NCBI GenBank assembly: GCA_021812745.1
Contig: JAKAMS010000103.1
Span: forward strand, 1 to 8,154
DNA: 8,154 bases
Source: Bacteroidota bacterium
GTDB lineage: Bacteria; Bacteroidota; Ignavibacteria; Ignavibacteriales; Melioribacteraceae
Direction of reading: 5' to 3'
This document shows positions 1-7,072 of this stretch, one piece after another (the first letter of the stretch is position 1; every line of letters begins with the position of its first letter). The translations under genes and the position numbers were made by a program. The notes under the pieces are model-generated. The model did not search any database, had not been told where the DNA came from, and saw only the letters and a program-made list of their open reading frames with translations.

Positions 1-933
1 CTATTCAATCTTGGCGGACCGGATTCTATCGAGGCAATCGAGCCGTTTTTATATAATCTCTTCTGCGATCCGGATATTTTTAATCTGCCATTCGGACAAA
101 AACTTTTTGCTAAATTAATTTCCAGCAAACGCGCACCTAAAGTAGCTAATGAATACAAACTCATCGGCGGAAAATCACCAATTAATGAATGGACTGAGAA
201 ACAGAGAGCAATGCTTCAAGAATATTTGCGCAAAGATTTTCCGGCAATAAATATATATACTGCTATGCGTTACTGGAAACCTTTGACGGATGAAATAGTG
301 GCTCAAGTTGAAAACAAAAACTACAACAAGATTGTTTTGCTTCCTCTCTATCCTCATTATTCAATTACTACTATCGGTTCCTCATTTAACGAATGGAACC
401 GGCATTACAAAGGTGATTCTTCTAAACTGGTTTACATTAAAGAATTTTATTTGAATGGAAAATATATTGAGGCAATCAACCAGAGAATTGATGAGACTAT
501 ACTAAGATTTCCGGAACAAGTAAGAAATGAAATTCAGATCGTTTTCAGTGCGCACGGAACGCCTGTTAGCCTTGTTAAAAAGGGCGACCCTTATAGCAAT
601 CACATAAAACAAACAGTTGAGGCTGTAATGAATGCAAGAAATCATTCTCATCCTCATCATCTTTGTTTTCAGAGTAAAGTTGGACCGATGAAGTGGCTTG
701 AACCCGCCACAAATACTATGATTGAAGAACTTTCTTCAAAGAACAAGAAGCATTTACTGATTGTTCCCATTAGTTTCGTCTCCGATCATGTAGAAACTTT
801 ATTCGAATTAGATATTGAATACAGGCATGTTGCTGATAAAGCCGGAATTGAAAATTATATTGTGATGAAGGGTTTGAATGATTCAGAGTTGTTTGTTCAA
901 GCCCTTGCAGAATTAGTGATAAGTCAATTGTGA
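1..933 (+). CDS. hemH: Ferrochelatase, 5'-truncated by the window edge
   Basis: This enzyme inserts Fe2+ into protoporphyrin IX, the last step of protoheme synthesis. The frame is open from base 1 to TGA at 931-933 and encodes 310 residues. The fragment begins LFNLGGPDS, the usual extreme N-terminus of the family, so probably only about 6-10 residues are missing. Visible motifs, numbered from the window edge, are YKLIGGKSP near residue 50, SAHGTP with the conserved active-site His at 185, GDPY, QSKVGPMKWL, and SFVSDHVETLFELDIEY with the conserved Glu at 265. The last two motifs closely resemble mitochondrial ferrochelatase. The C-terminus ends soon after this region, so the C-terminal cysteine extension of animal enzymes is absent. 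The HemY-type oxidase downstream fits the protoporphyrin-dependent route, but the substrate (proto- versus coproporphyrin) is inferred. There is no recognisable terminator after the stop. Confidence 0.96.
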   Translation, partial: LFNLGGPDSIEAIEPFLYNLFCDPDIFNLPFGQKLFAKLISSKRAPKVANEYKLIGGKSPINEWTEKQRAMLQEYLRKDFPAINIYTAMRYWKPLTDEIVAQVENKNYNKIVLLPLYPHYSITTIGSSFNEWNRHYKGDSSKLVYIKEFYLNGKYIEAINQRIDETILRFPEQVRNEIQIVFSAHGTPVSLVKKGDPYSNHIKQTVEAVMNARNHSHPHHLCFQSKVGPMKWLEPATNTMIEELSSKNKKHLLIVPISFVSDHVETLFELDIEYRHVADKAGIENYIVMKGLNDSELFVQALAELVISQL

Positions 934-1050
934 AAAAAATCTATTTCGCATAGCATTTCACACCCGTCTTTTCACATTTAGCGGATAATCTTTTTAAAAA
1001 AAATAGATCGTGTAAAAAACTAATCCGCAACAAAACTCTGGAGAAGAGTT
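934..1050 (+). promoter_or_regulatory. hemH-dcp1 gap with the ribosome binding site of the first peptidase
   Basis: This 117-nt gap has no credible ORF. GGAG at 1040-1043 lies 7 nt before the ATG at 1051 and is a good Shine-Dalgarno site that fixes the start. The rest is AT-rich. A GATAAT at 984-989 could be a -10 box, but no matching -35 box stands out, so no promoter is claimed. ATCTATTT at 939-946 is complementary to AAATAGAT at 1001-1008, a weak inverted repeat that may be chance in such AT-rich DNA. Confidence 0.6.
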
Positions 1051-3150
1051 ATGAAACAGAAATTTTTCTTTTTATTTGTGATCATTTTAATGAGTACGAT
1101 TATTTATCCACAGACTAGTAAGAATTCGGACAATCCTTTTTTTAAGGAATGGAAAACTCCTTTCGAGACTCCGCCTTTCAATGAAATTAAAACCGAACAT
1201 TTTTTGCCCGCAATTGAAGAAGGAATCAAATTAGAGAAAGCTGAAATAGACGCTATCGTAAACAATAAAGAAAAGCCGACATTTAAAAACACAGTTGAAG
1301 CATTAGAAAAAAGCGGCGAATTTCTTTCCAGAGTAACCAGAGTTTTTGGCGGATTAACCGGCGCAAATACCAATGATGAACTTCAAAAGATTGCCCGCAT
1401 TACTACACCAATGTTTGCAAAACAGAGAGATGATATTAGTCTTAATCCGCAACTTTTTGAAAGAATCAAAACGCTCTACTTAGAGAAAGAAAAACTAAAA
1501 TTAAAACCAGAGCAAAAAACAGTTCTCGAAAATTATTATACAAATTTTGTAAGAAGCGGCGCTAACTTAACTACGGAAGAAAAAGAAAAGCTAAGAAAGA
1601 TTAATGAAGAAATGTCAATGCTCGGATTGAAGTTCAGTGAAAATAGTTTGAAAGAAACCAATGCAGTTGCATTAGTTATTGACAATAAAGATGATCTGGC
1701 TGGACTTCCCGATGACCTAATTAAGAATGCTGCTGAACTTGCAAAGGCAAAAAAGATGGAAGGCAAATGGGCATTCACTCTTCAGAAGCCGAGTTTTATT
1801 CCATTTCTGCAATATTCCACAAAACGCAATCTGAGAGAAAAGCTTTTTAATGCGTACATCACACGTGGCAATAACAATAATGAATTTGATAATAATAAAA
1901 TAGTATCAAGAATTGCTTCGCTAAGAGTTTCAAGAGCGAATTTATTGGGTTATAAAACTCATGCGGATTTTGTCCTTGAAAGAAATATGGCAAAGAACTC
2001 CAATGCAGTTTATAAATTTCTGAATGAACTGTGGACGCCGGCATTAAAAAGAGCGAACATGGAAGTTGCCGATATGCAGAAAATTATTGATAACGAAGGA
2101 GGCAATTTCAAATTAGAGCCATGGGATTGGTGGTACTATGCAGAAAAAGTTAAGAAAGAAAAATATGATTTAGATGAATCTATGCTTCGCCCTTATTTTC
2201 AAGTTGATAATGTGCGCGCCGGTGTTTTTGCCGTTGCTTCCAAACTATACGGAATAAAATTTGTCGAACGGAAGGACATCCAAGTTTATCATCCTGACGT
2301 GAAAGTTTTTGAAGTTCAAGAATCAAACGGAAAACACATTGGCATTTATTATTCAGATTATTTTCCGCGCGACGGCAAGAGAAGCGGTGCATGGTCAAGC
2401 GGATTCAGAGGTCAATCAAATATTGACGGCAAATTTGTTACTCCGCTGGTATATAATGTCGGCAATTTTTCTAAACCAACCGCGGACAAACCCGCTCTGC
2501 TTAGTATTGATGAAGTGAATACTTTATTCCATGAATTCGGACACGCACTTAATTCTTTGTTCTCTAACACTATGTATCCCGGCGGGAAATCTACACCAAG
2601 AGATTTTGTTGAATTGCCTTCCCAGATTATGGAGAACTGGGCGTTAGAACCTGAAGTTCTAAAAATGTACGCGAAGCATTATCAAACCGGAGAAATTATT
2701 CCTCAAGAATTAATTGATAAGATTGAGAAGTCACGATTGTTCAATCAAGGATTTGAAACCGTTGAATACCTTGCAGCATCATTCTTAGATATGGATTGGC
2801 ATACTCTATCTGATACTAACGAACGAGATGTACAGCAATTTGAAAAGCAGTCATTTGCTAAAATTGGATTGATACCGCAAATTCAATCACGGTATCAGAG
2901 CACTAATTTTAGCCACATGATAGGCGGTTATTCTGCCGGTTATTACAGTTATATTTGGGCTGCGGTTCTTGATGCCGATGCATTCCAGGCATTTAAGGAA
3001 ACTACTTTATTTAATAATAAAGTTGCCTCAAATTTTAGAAAATATGTCTTAGCAAAAAGCGGAACTGAAGACGCAATGGACCTTTATAAAAAGTTTAGAG
3101 GCAGAGAACCAAAAGTTGACGCATTGCTGGCTAGAAGAGGATTGAACTAA
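1051..3150 (+). CDS. dcp: M3 family peptidyl-dipeptidase (Dcp-like), exported, paralog 1
   Basis: A zinc metallopeptidase of 699 residues, close to the roughly 680 of E. coli Dcp. Dcp enzymes remove C-terminal dipeptides from short peptides and take part in peptide recycling. Residues 1-20 form a Sec-type signal (KQK, then a run of F/L/I/V), so the protein is probably periplasmic; the cleavage site is unclear. A helical M3 N-terminal domain follows. The zinc site is HEFGH at 494-498, with the third ligand Glu521 in DFVELPSQ. The substrate-binding region is His622 followed by GGYSAGYYSYIW (625-636), with its conserved tyrosines. GFETVEYLAASFLDMDW is typical of Dcp. Two oddities: Asn501 replaces the His usual in HEFGHALH, and only 23 residues separate the second zinc His from Glu521, against 25 in E. 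coli Dcp and thimet oligopeptidase as I recall them. The ATG is supported by GGAG 7 nt upstream. Confidence 0.93.
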   Translation: MKQKFFFLFVIILMSTIIYPQTSKNSDNPFFKEWKTPFETPPFNEIKTEHFLPAIEEGIKLEKAEIDAIVNNKEKPTFKNTVEALEKSGEFLSRVTRVFGGLTGANTNDELQKIARITTPMFAKQRDDISLNPQLFERIKTLYLEKEKLKLKPEQKTVLENYYTNFVRSGANLTTEEKEKLRKINEEMSMLGLKFSENSLKETNAVALVIDNKDDLAGLPDDLIKNAAELAKAKKMEGKWAFTLQKPSFIPFLQYSTKRNLREKLFNAYITRGNNNNEFDNNKIVSRIASLRVSRANLLGYKTHADFVLERNMAKNSNAVYKFLNELWTPALKRANMEVADMQKIIDNEGGNFKLEPWDWWYYAEKVKKEKYDLDESMLRPYFQVDNVRAGVFAVASKLYGIKFVERKDIQVYHPDVKVFEVQESNGKHIGIYYSDYFPRDGKRSGAWSSGFRGQSNIDGKFVTPLVYNVGNFSKPTADKPALLSIDEVNTLFHEFGHALNSLFSNTMYPGGKSTPRDFVELPSQIMENWALEPEVLKMYAKHYQTGEIIPQELIDKIEKSRLFNQGFETVEYLAASFLDMDWHTLSDTNERDVQQFEKQSFAKIGLIPQIQSRYQSTNFSHMIGGYSAGYYSYIWAAVLDADAFQAFKETTLFNNKVASNFRKYVLAKSGTEDAMDLYKKFRGREPKVDALLARRGLN

Positions 3151-3164
3151 TATATGTGAGAAAT

Positions 3165-3216
3165 AAGGTGCGAGATGCAAGAGCTTTGAAATCTTGTCGC
3201 CTCGTCTTTTACTTTT
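3165..3216 (+). terminator. Possible terminator hairpin after paralog 1
   Basis: CGAG (3171-3174) pairs with CTCG (3201-3204), and CAAGA (3178-3182) pairs with TCTTG (3192-3196), separated by a small internal loop. The terminal loop is about 9 nt, and a T-rich tract follows at 3205-3216. It begins about 15 nt after the stop codon. The stem is imperfect, so its strength as an intrinsic terminator is uncertain; it may instead be a decayed palindromic repeat like those in the neighbouring gaps. Confidence 0.35.
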
Positions 3217-3391
3217 AGCATTAGCGTGTGTGTGAATTAAAAAATATAGTTTAATAAACTGTTGAAACAGTTAAAAAGATCATAGTTTCTTTGATTAACA
3301 CCGCGATTAATCGCGGTGTTAGAAACACAAAGCACAATGTTAGAACGGTTTTAACGGTTTAAATTCTAATTCACACAATGGTTTAGCATTA
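3214..3391. repeat. MITE-like palindromic element with flanking 10-bp direct repeats
   Basis: TTTAGCATTA occurs as a direct repeat at 3214-3223 and 3382-3391. Just inside it lie 11-bp inverted arms: TGTGTGAATTA at 3229-3239 and its exact complement at 3367-3377. Further in, 3256-3272 pairs with 3344-3360 over 17 positions (14 Watson-Crick, 2 G-T wobble, 1 mismatch). At the centre is a perfect 26-nt palindrome (3296-3321) with the core CCGCGATTAATCGCGG, and GTTTCT/AGAAAC at 3285-3290/3321-3326 adds a further pair. All arms are centred near 3303-3308, so the unit is close to one large palindrome. It contains no ORF. The layout resembles a miniature inverted-repeat element with a target duplication, or a REP-type unit. 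It occupies most of the 273-nt gap between the two peptidase genes. Confidence 0.6.
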
Positions 3392-3412
3392 ATATTTTTT
3401 TATGAATCAACC

Positions 3413-3426
3413 GGAGAAATAACGTG
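3413..3426 (+). promoter_or_regulatory. Ribosome binding site that decides a GTG start
   Basis: GGAG at 3413-3416 lies 7 nt before GTG at 3424, the same spacing as in paralog 1. The first in-frame ATG (3499-3501) lies after the hydrophobic leader and has no comparable site, so the GTG start is preferred. Confidence 0.75.
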
Positions 3427-5529
3427 AGATCGAAATTTTTATTATTGGCAATCTTTATTGGAATATGCGCATTCACATATCAATCGAACGAGAATAAAAT
3501 GGATAATCCTTTTTTTAAGGAATGGAAAACACCTTTTCAAACACCTCCTTTCAATGAGATAAAGAATGAACATTTCATGCCGGCTTACGAAGAAGGTATG
3601 AAAGAACAGAAGACGGAAGTTGAAGCAATCATTAACAATCCGGAGAAACCTACTTTCAAAAACACAATTGAAGCGTTTGAGAAGAGCGGAAAACTTTTCA
3701 CAAAGGTGAATAATGTTTTTAATTGCCTTAACGGTGCAAATACAAACGACTCACTCCAGGAAATCTCAAGAAAAGTCGCCCCAATGATTGCCAAACATTT
3801 TGATGAAATTTATCTTAATGAAAAATTCTTCGACCGCGTAAAAAGTATTTATCAAGAAAAAGATAAACTCAATCTTACAACCGAACAAAAAGTTGTTCTA
3901 GAAAATTATTATCTGGATTTTGTACGCGGCGGTGCTAATCTTAGCAAAGAAGCTCAAGAAAAATTCAAAAAGATAAACGAAGAACTTTCTCTTCTAGGTG
4001 TTAAATTCGGCGAGAATATTCTTAAAGAAACAAACGCTGTTGGGTTAATTATTGATAATAAAGATGATCTTGCCGGCTTGCCTGCCGATGTCATTCAAGG
4101 TGCCGCTGAAACTGCAAAAGAAAAAGGATTAGAAGGCAAATGGGCTTTCATACTTCAAAGACCAAGCTGGACTCCATTTCTTCAATATTCCGAAAAAAGA
4201 AACCTCCGAGAAAAATTATTCAAAGCTTATCTAAACCGCGGAAACAATAACGATGAATTTGATACAAAAAAAATTCTTACTAAGATGGCTTCACTGCGTG
4301 TTGAGAAAGCAAATCTTTTAGGTTACAAAACTTATGCGGATTTTAAACTTGAAATCAATATGGCTAAGAACCCGGAAAACGTTTACAAATTTCTAGACGA
4401 CCTTATGGTACCAGCTTTACACCGGGCAAGGCTTGAAGCCGATGACATGCAGAAGATGATTGATAATGAAAAAGGTAATTTCCAATTAGAGCCTTGGGAT
4501 TGGTGGTATTACGCAGAAAAAGTTAAGAAAGAAAAATATGCTCTGGATGAAGAGATGCTTCGCCCTTATTTTAAACTAGAAAATGTTATTGACGGAGCTT
4601 TTGGTGTTGCAAATAAACTTTACGGATTGAAATTCGAAGAGAGAAAAGATATTCAGGTTTATCATCCAGACGTAAAAGTTTTTGAAGTAAAAGAAGCAAA
4701 CGGCAAACATCTTGGGATTTTATACACGGATTATTTTCCGCGCGACGGCAAACGAAGCGGTGCATGGATGAGCGAATTAAGAGGTCAATCAGATATTGAT
4801 GGACAATATATTTCTCCTGTAGTTTACAATGTTGGAAATTTTACAAAACCGACAAAAGACAAACCGGCTTTACTAAGTTTTGATGATGTTTCTACATTAT
4901 TTCATGAATTCGGTCACGCTCTGCACGGATTAATAGGAGTATCGGTATATCCAACCGGAAAAAGAGTTCCGGTTGATTTCGTCGAACTGCCATCTCAAAT
5001 AATGGAGAACTGGGCTTCGGATCCCGAAGTTCTTAAAATGTACGCTAAACATTATAAAACAGGAAAACCGATCCCGAAAGAATTAATAGAAAAAATTGTA
5101 AAGGCAGGACAGTTCAACCAAGGATTTGATACAGTTGAATATTTAGCCGCATCTTTTCTAGATATGGATTGGCATACAATAACAGATACAAAAGGTAGAG
5201 ACCCAATTAGATTCGAGAAAGAATCTTTATTAAAACACGGATTGATACCGGAAATTGAATCTCGTTATCAGAGTACTAATTTTCAACATATCTTTTCGGA
5301 TGACGGTTATGCGGCGGGATATTACGGTTATATCTGGGCCGCAATTCTTGACGCAGACGCTTTCGCCGCATTCAAAGAGACTCATAATGTGTTTGATAAA
5401 AAAACAGCAGAAGCATTCAGAACTCTTCTTGAAAAAGCCGGCAGTGATGATCCGATGGCTATTTATAAAAAGTTCAGAGGAAGAGAACCAAAAGTTGACG
5501 CGCTGCTAATTAAAAGAGGATTGAATTAA
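3424..5529 (+). CDS. dcp: M3 family peptidyl-dipeptidase (Dcp-like), paralog 2
   Basis: A 701-residue zinc dipeptidyl carboxypeptidase, colinear with paralog 1 from Asn28 onward and roughly two-thirds identical by eye. Both copies share a 26-nt identical DNA stretch (1132-1157 and 3505-3530). The zinc ligands are His494 and His498 in HEFGHALHGL and Glu521 in DFVELPSQ; the catalytic base is Glu495. Unlike paralog 1 it keeps the usual His501. The tyrosine loop reads HIFSDDGYAAGYYGYIW (622-638), two residues longer than in paralog 1. The GTG start yields a hydrophobic leader (residues 5-19) suggesting export. Cys15 follows I-G-I, which is not a proper lipobox, so lipoprotein status is doubtful. 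Both copies end with the same conserved tail (KKFRGREPKVDALL). Tandem duplication is inferred; the copies may differ in peptide preference. Confidence 0.93.
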   Translation: MRSKFLLLAIFIGICAFTYQSNENKMDNPFFKEWKTPFQTPPFNEIKNEHFMPAYEEGMKEQKTEVEAIINNPEKPTFKNTIEAFEKSGKLFTKVNNVFNCLNGANTNDSLQEISRKVAPMIAKHFDEIYLNEKFFDRVKSIYQEKDKLNLTTEQKVVLENYYLDFVRGGANLSKEAQEKFKKINEELSLLGVKFGENILKETNAVGLIIDNKDDLAGLPADVIQGAAETAKEKGLEGKWAFILQRPSWTPFLQYSEKRNLREKLFKAYLNRGNNNDEFDTKKILTKMASLRVEKANLLGYKTYADFKLEINMAKNPENVYKFLDDLMVPALHRARLEADDMQKMIDNEKGNFQLEPWDWWYYAEKVKKEKYALDEEMLRPYFKLENVIDGAFGVANKLYGLKFEERKDIQVYHPDVKVFEVKEANGKHLGILYTDYFPRDGKRSGAWMSELRGQSDIDGQYISPVVYNVGNFTKPTKDKPALLSFDDVSTLFHEFGHALHGLIGVSVYPTGKRVPVDFVELPSQIMENWASDPEVLKMYAKHYKTGKPIPKELIEKIVKAGQFNQGFDTVEYLAASFLDMDWHTITDTKGRDPIRFEKESLLKHGLIPEIESRYQSTNFQHIFSDDGYAAGYYGYIWAAILDADAFAAFKETHNVFDKKTAEAFRTLLEKAGSDDPMAIYKKFRGREPKVDALLIKRGLN

Positions 5530-5538
5530 TTATTAGAA

Positions 5539-5612
5539 AGAGGTAAGGAGCTAGAGGTAAGAGGTAAAAAACTAGAGAAAGATGTTTCTTTTTTCTTACC
5601 TCTCACTTCTAG
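5539..5612. repeat. Long imperfect hairpin and short direct repeat before hemY
   Basis: Positions 5551-5567 pair with 5596-5612 over 17 positions with one G-T and one A-C mismatch. The stem continues inward through A-T pairs and a CT bulge to a 7-bp stem (5574-5580 with 5585-5591) closed by a GATG loop. AGAGGTAAG in the left arm (5553-5561) is also present just upstream at 5539-5547. The left side is purine-rich and the right side pyrimidine-rich. It fills most of the 99-nt gap between paralog 2 and hemY. It could act as a terminator or RNA-stabilising hairpin, since T-rich stretches lie in the 3' arm, or be an inserted palindromic repeat. Confidence 0.7.
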
Positions 5613-5628
5613 TTTCTAGCACAAAAAT

Positions 5629-7020
5629 ATGGCTAACAAAAAATCAATTACAATACTCGGCGCAGGCATATCGGGATTAGCAACAGCGCATTGGCTTAAG
5701 AAAGAAGGTTTTGATATAAAAATTCTTGAGTTGAAAAGCGAGCCGGGCGGTTCGATGGAAACTATTAATCAGAATGGATTCTTAGTAGACTTTGGACCCA
5801 ACAGCGGTCTTGAAACAACTCCTCTTATACGCCAGCTCGTTAATGAAGTTGGGCTTTCAGATGAAATGATCTATGCAAGTGAAATTTCAAACAAGAGATT
5901 TATTTTGAGGAACAATCAGCTTCATGTTTTGCCTACAAGCGCTTCTGTCTTTCTTAAAACAAAATTATTCTCTTTGAAAGGCAAACTCCGTTTGTTCGGC
6001 GAACCGTTTATTGGAAAATCATCTGACGGTTATTATCAAAGCATAGCAGAGTTTGTACAAAGAAGACTTGGAAAAGAATTTCTAGATTATGCAATTGATC
6101 CGTTTGTTAGCGGCGTATTTGCCGGAGACCCTCATAAATTAAGCGTCAAATCGGCATTCCCCAAATTATACCGTCTTGAAGAGATTTACGGAGGATTGGT
6201 AAAAGGAATGATCAAAGGCGCACGTGAGAGAAAAAAACGCGCAGAGGAATCGAAACAAAGCGCAAAAATGTTTTCCTTCACTAACGGCATGCAGACATTC
6301 CCAAAAGCAATAGCGAAAAATCTAAGCGGCTCCATTTTATATGAATGCAAAGTAGAGAGTGTTAAACGCGTTTCCGGTTCAACAGAAACTAAATGGAAAA
6401 TTTTATACGAACAGAATGGTGAGCAGCATGAACTAGTTACTGACCTTGTATTATCAACGGTGCCTGCGTATGTAACTTCAAAAATATTTGGTTCTCTTGA
6501 TAAAAATCTCATTCAACATCTTGATGATATTTATTATCCGCCCGTAATGGTTTTATATCTTGGCTTTAATAAAAAAGATATCGGTCTGCCTCTTGATGGG
6601 TTCGGTTTTTTAATCCCGTCTAAAGAGAAGAAGAAATTTCTAGGCGCGATTTGGAGTTCAACTATCTTTCCAAACCGCTGCAATGATGATAAAGCCGCAT
6701 TCACGCTCTTTGTTGGCGGCGCCCGCTCTCCTCAATTGTTTGATACCGACAAACAAATATTGATTGATAACGCTCTAAATGAGTTTAAGAAGATAATGAA
6801 GATTAACGCCGATCCAGTTATTCTGCAAGAAAGAATATGGCAAAAAGCTATTCCCCAATATAATCTTGGATACATTGAGCACGAGAATTATTTTGATAAA
6901 TTTGAAAAAGAGAATCCCGGAATTTTCCTAGGCGGGAACTATCGCGGTGGAATTTCTGTAGGAGATTGTGTTAAGAACTCTGAATTAGTTTTTAATAAAA
7001 TAAAAGAGCTATTAGTGTAG
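5629..7020 (+). CDS. hemY: Protoporphyrinogen oxidase, FAD-dependent HemY type
   Basis: This enzyme oxidises protoporphyrinogen IX to protoporphyrin IX with oxygen, the step before ferrochelatase, and is usually membrane-associated. The gene is also called hemG in many annotations, but it is not the flavodoxin-like HemG of E. coli. The protein has 463 residues, normal for the family. The dinucleotide-binding fold is GAGISG at 11-16, with Glu34 as the likely ribose-binding acidic residue and PGGS at 39-42. DFGPNS (54-59) and PFVSGVFAGDPHKLS (158-172) are characteristic of this oxidase rather than of other amine oxidases. The C-terminal FAD-contacting segment is GGNYRGGISVGDC (435-447). No Shine-Dalgarno sequence precedes the ATG; the upstream bases are the pyrimidine-rich arm of a hairpin. 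A coproporphyrinogen-oxidising role (CgoX) is possible but less likely in this lineage. Confidence 0.94.
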   Translation: MANKKSITILGAGISGLATAHWLKKEGFDIKILELKSEPGGSMETINQNGFLVDFGPNSGLETTPLIRQLVNEVGLSDEMIYASEISNKRFILRNNQLHVLPTSASVFLKTKLFSLKGKLRLFGEPFIGKSSDGYYQSIAEFVQRRLGKEFLDYAIDPFVSGVFAGDPHKLSVKSAFPKLYRLEEIYGGLVKGMIKGARERKKRAEESKQSAKMFSFTNGMQTFPKAIAKNLSGSILYECKVESVKRVSGSTETKWKILYEQNGEQHELVTDLVLSTVPAYVTSKIFGSLDKNLIQHLDDIYYPPVMVLYLGFNKKDIGLPLDGFGFLIPSKEKKKFLGAIWSSTIFPNRCNDDKAAFTLFVGGARSPQLFDTDKQILIDNALNEFKKIMKINADPVILQERIWQKAIPQYNLGYIEHENYFDKFEKENPGIFLGGNYRGGISVGDCVKNSELVFNKIKELLV

Positions 7021-7046
7021 AATGTAAAATTTATAATGTATAATTA
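7019..7046. repeat. Left inverted arm of the four-helix cassette
   Basis: It reads AGAATGTAAAAT (7019-7030), a 7-nt insertion TTATAAT (7031-7037), then GTATAATTA (7038-7046). Without the insertion all 21 bases equal the reverse complement of 7456-7476. The segment around 7028-7043 also recurs as a direct repeat at about 7423-7439, over the end of the broken gene, with one extra base. Confidence 0.75.
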
Positions 7047-7072
7047 GGGTTTCGAGAATAGGTGTAAAGAAA

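Noticed and set aside
984..989. GATAAT as a -10 promoter box before the first peptidase
   Set aside because: No convincing -35 element at the right distance, and such hexamers are common in AT-rich DNA.
1104..2398. Minus-strand open frames across the first peptidase gene
   Set aside because: They lie antisense to a well-supported M3 peptidase, have low-complexity Phe/Ser/Leu-rich translations with no recognisable domain, and lack start signals.
3296..3321. Central palindrome as a simple intrinsic terminator
   Set aside because: No T tract follows it, and it sits inside a larger symmetric repeat, so a repeat explanation fits better.
3466..3468. Lipobox at Cys15 of paralog 2
   Set aside because: Ile precedes the Cys where Gly, Ala or Ser is required, so lipidation is not called.
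5255..5509. Plus-strand 84-residue open frame inside paralog 2
   Set aside because: It overlaps the conserved catalytic C-terminal region of the peptidase in another frame and resembles no family.
5539..5612. CRISPR-like or tandem repeat array
   Set aside because: Only two copies of a 9-nt direct repeat are present, without regular spacers; the structure is a hairpin.
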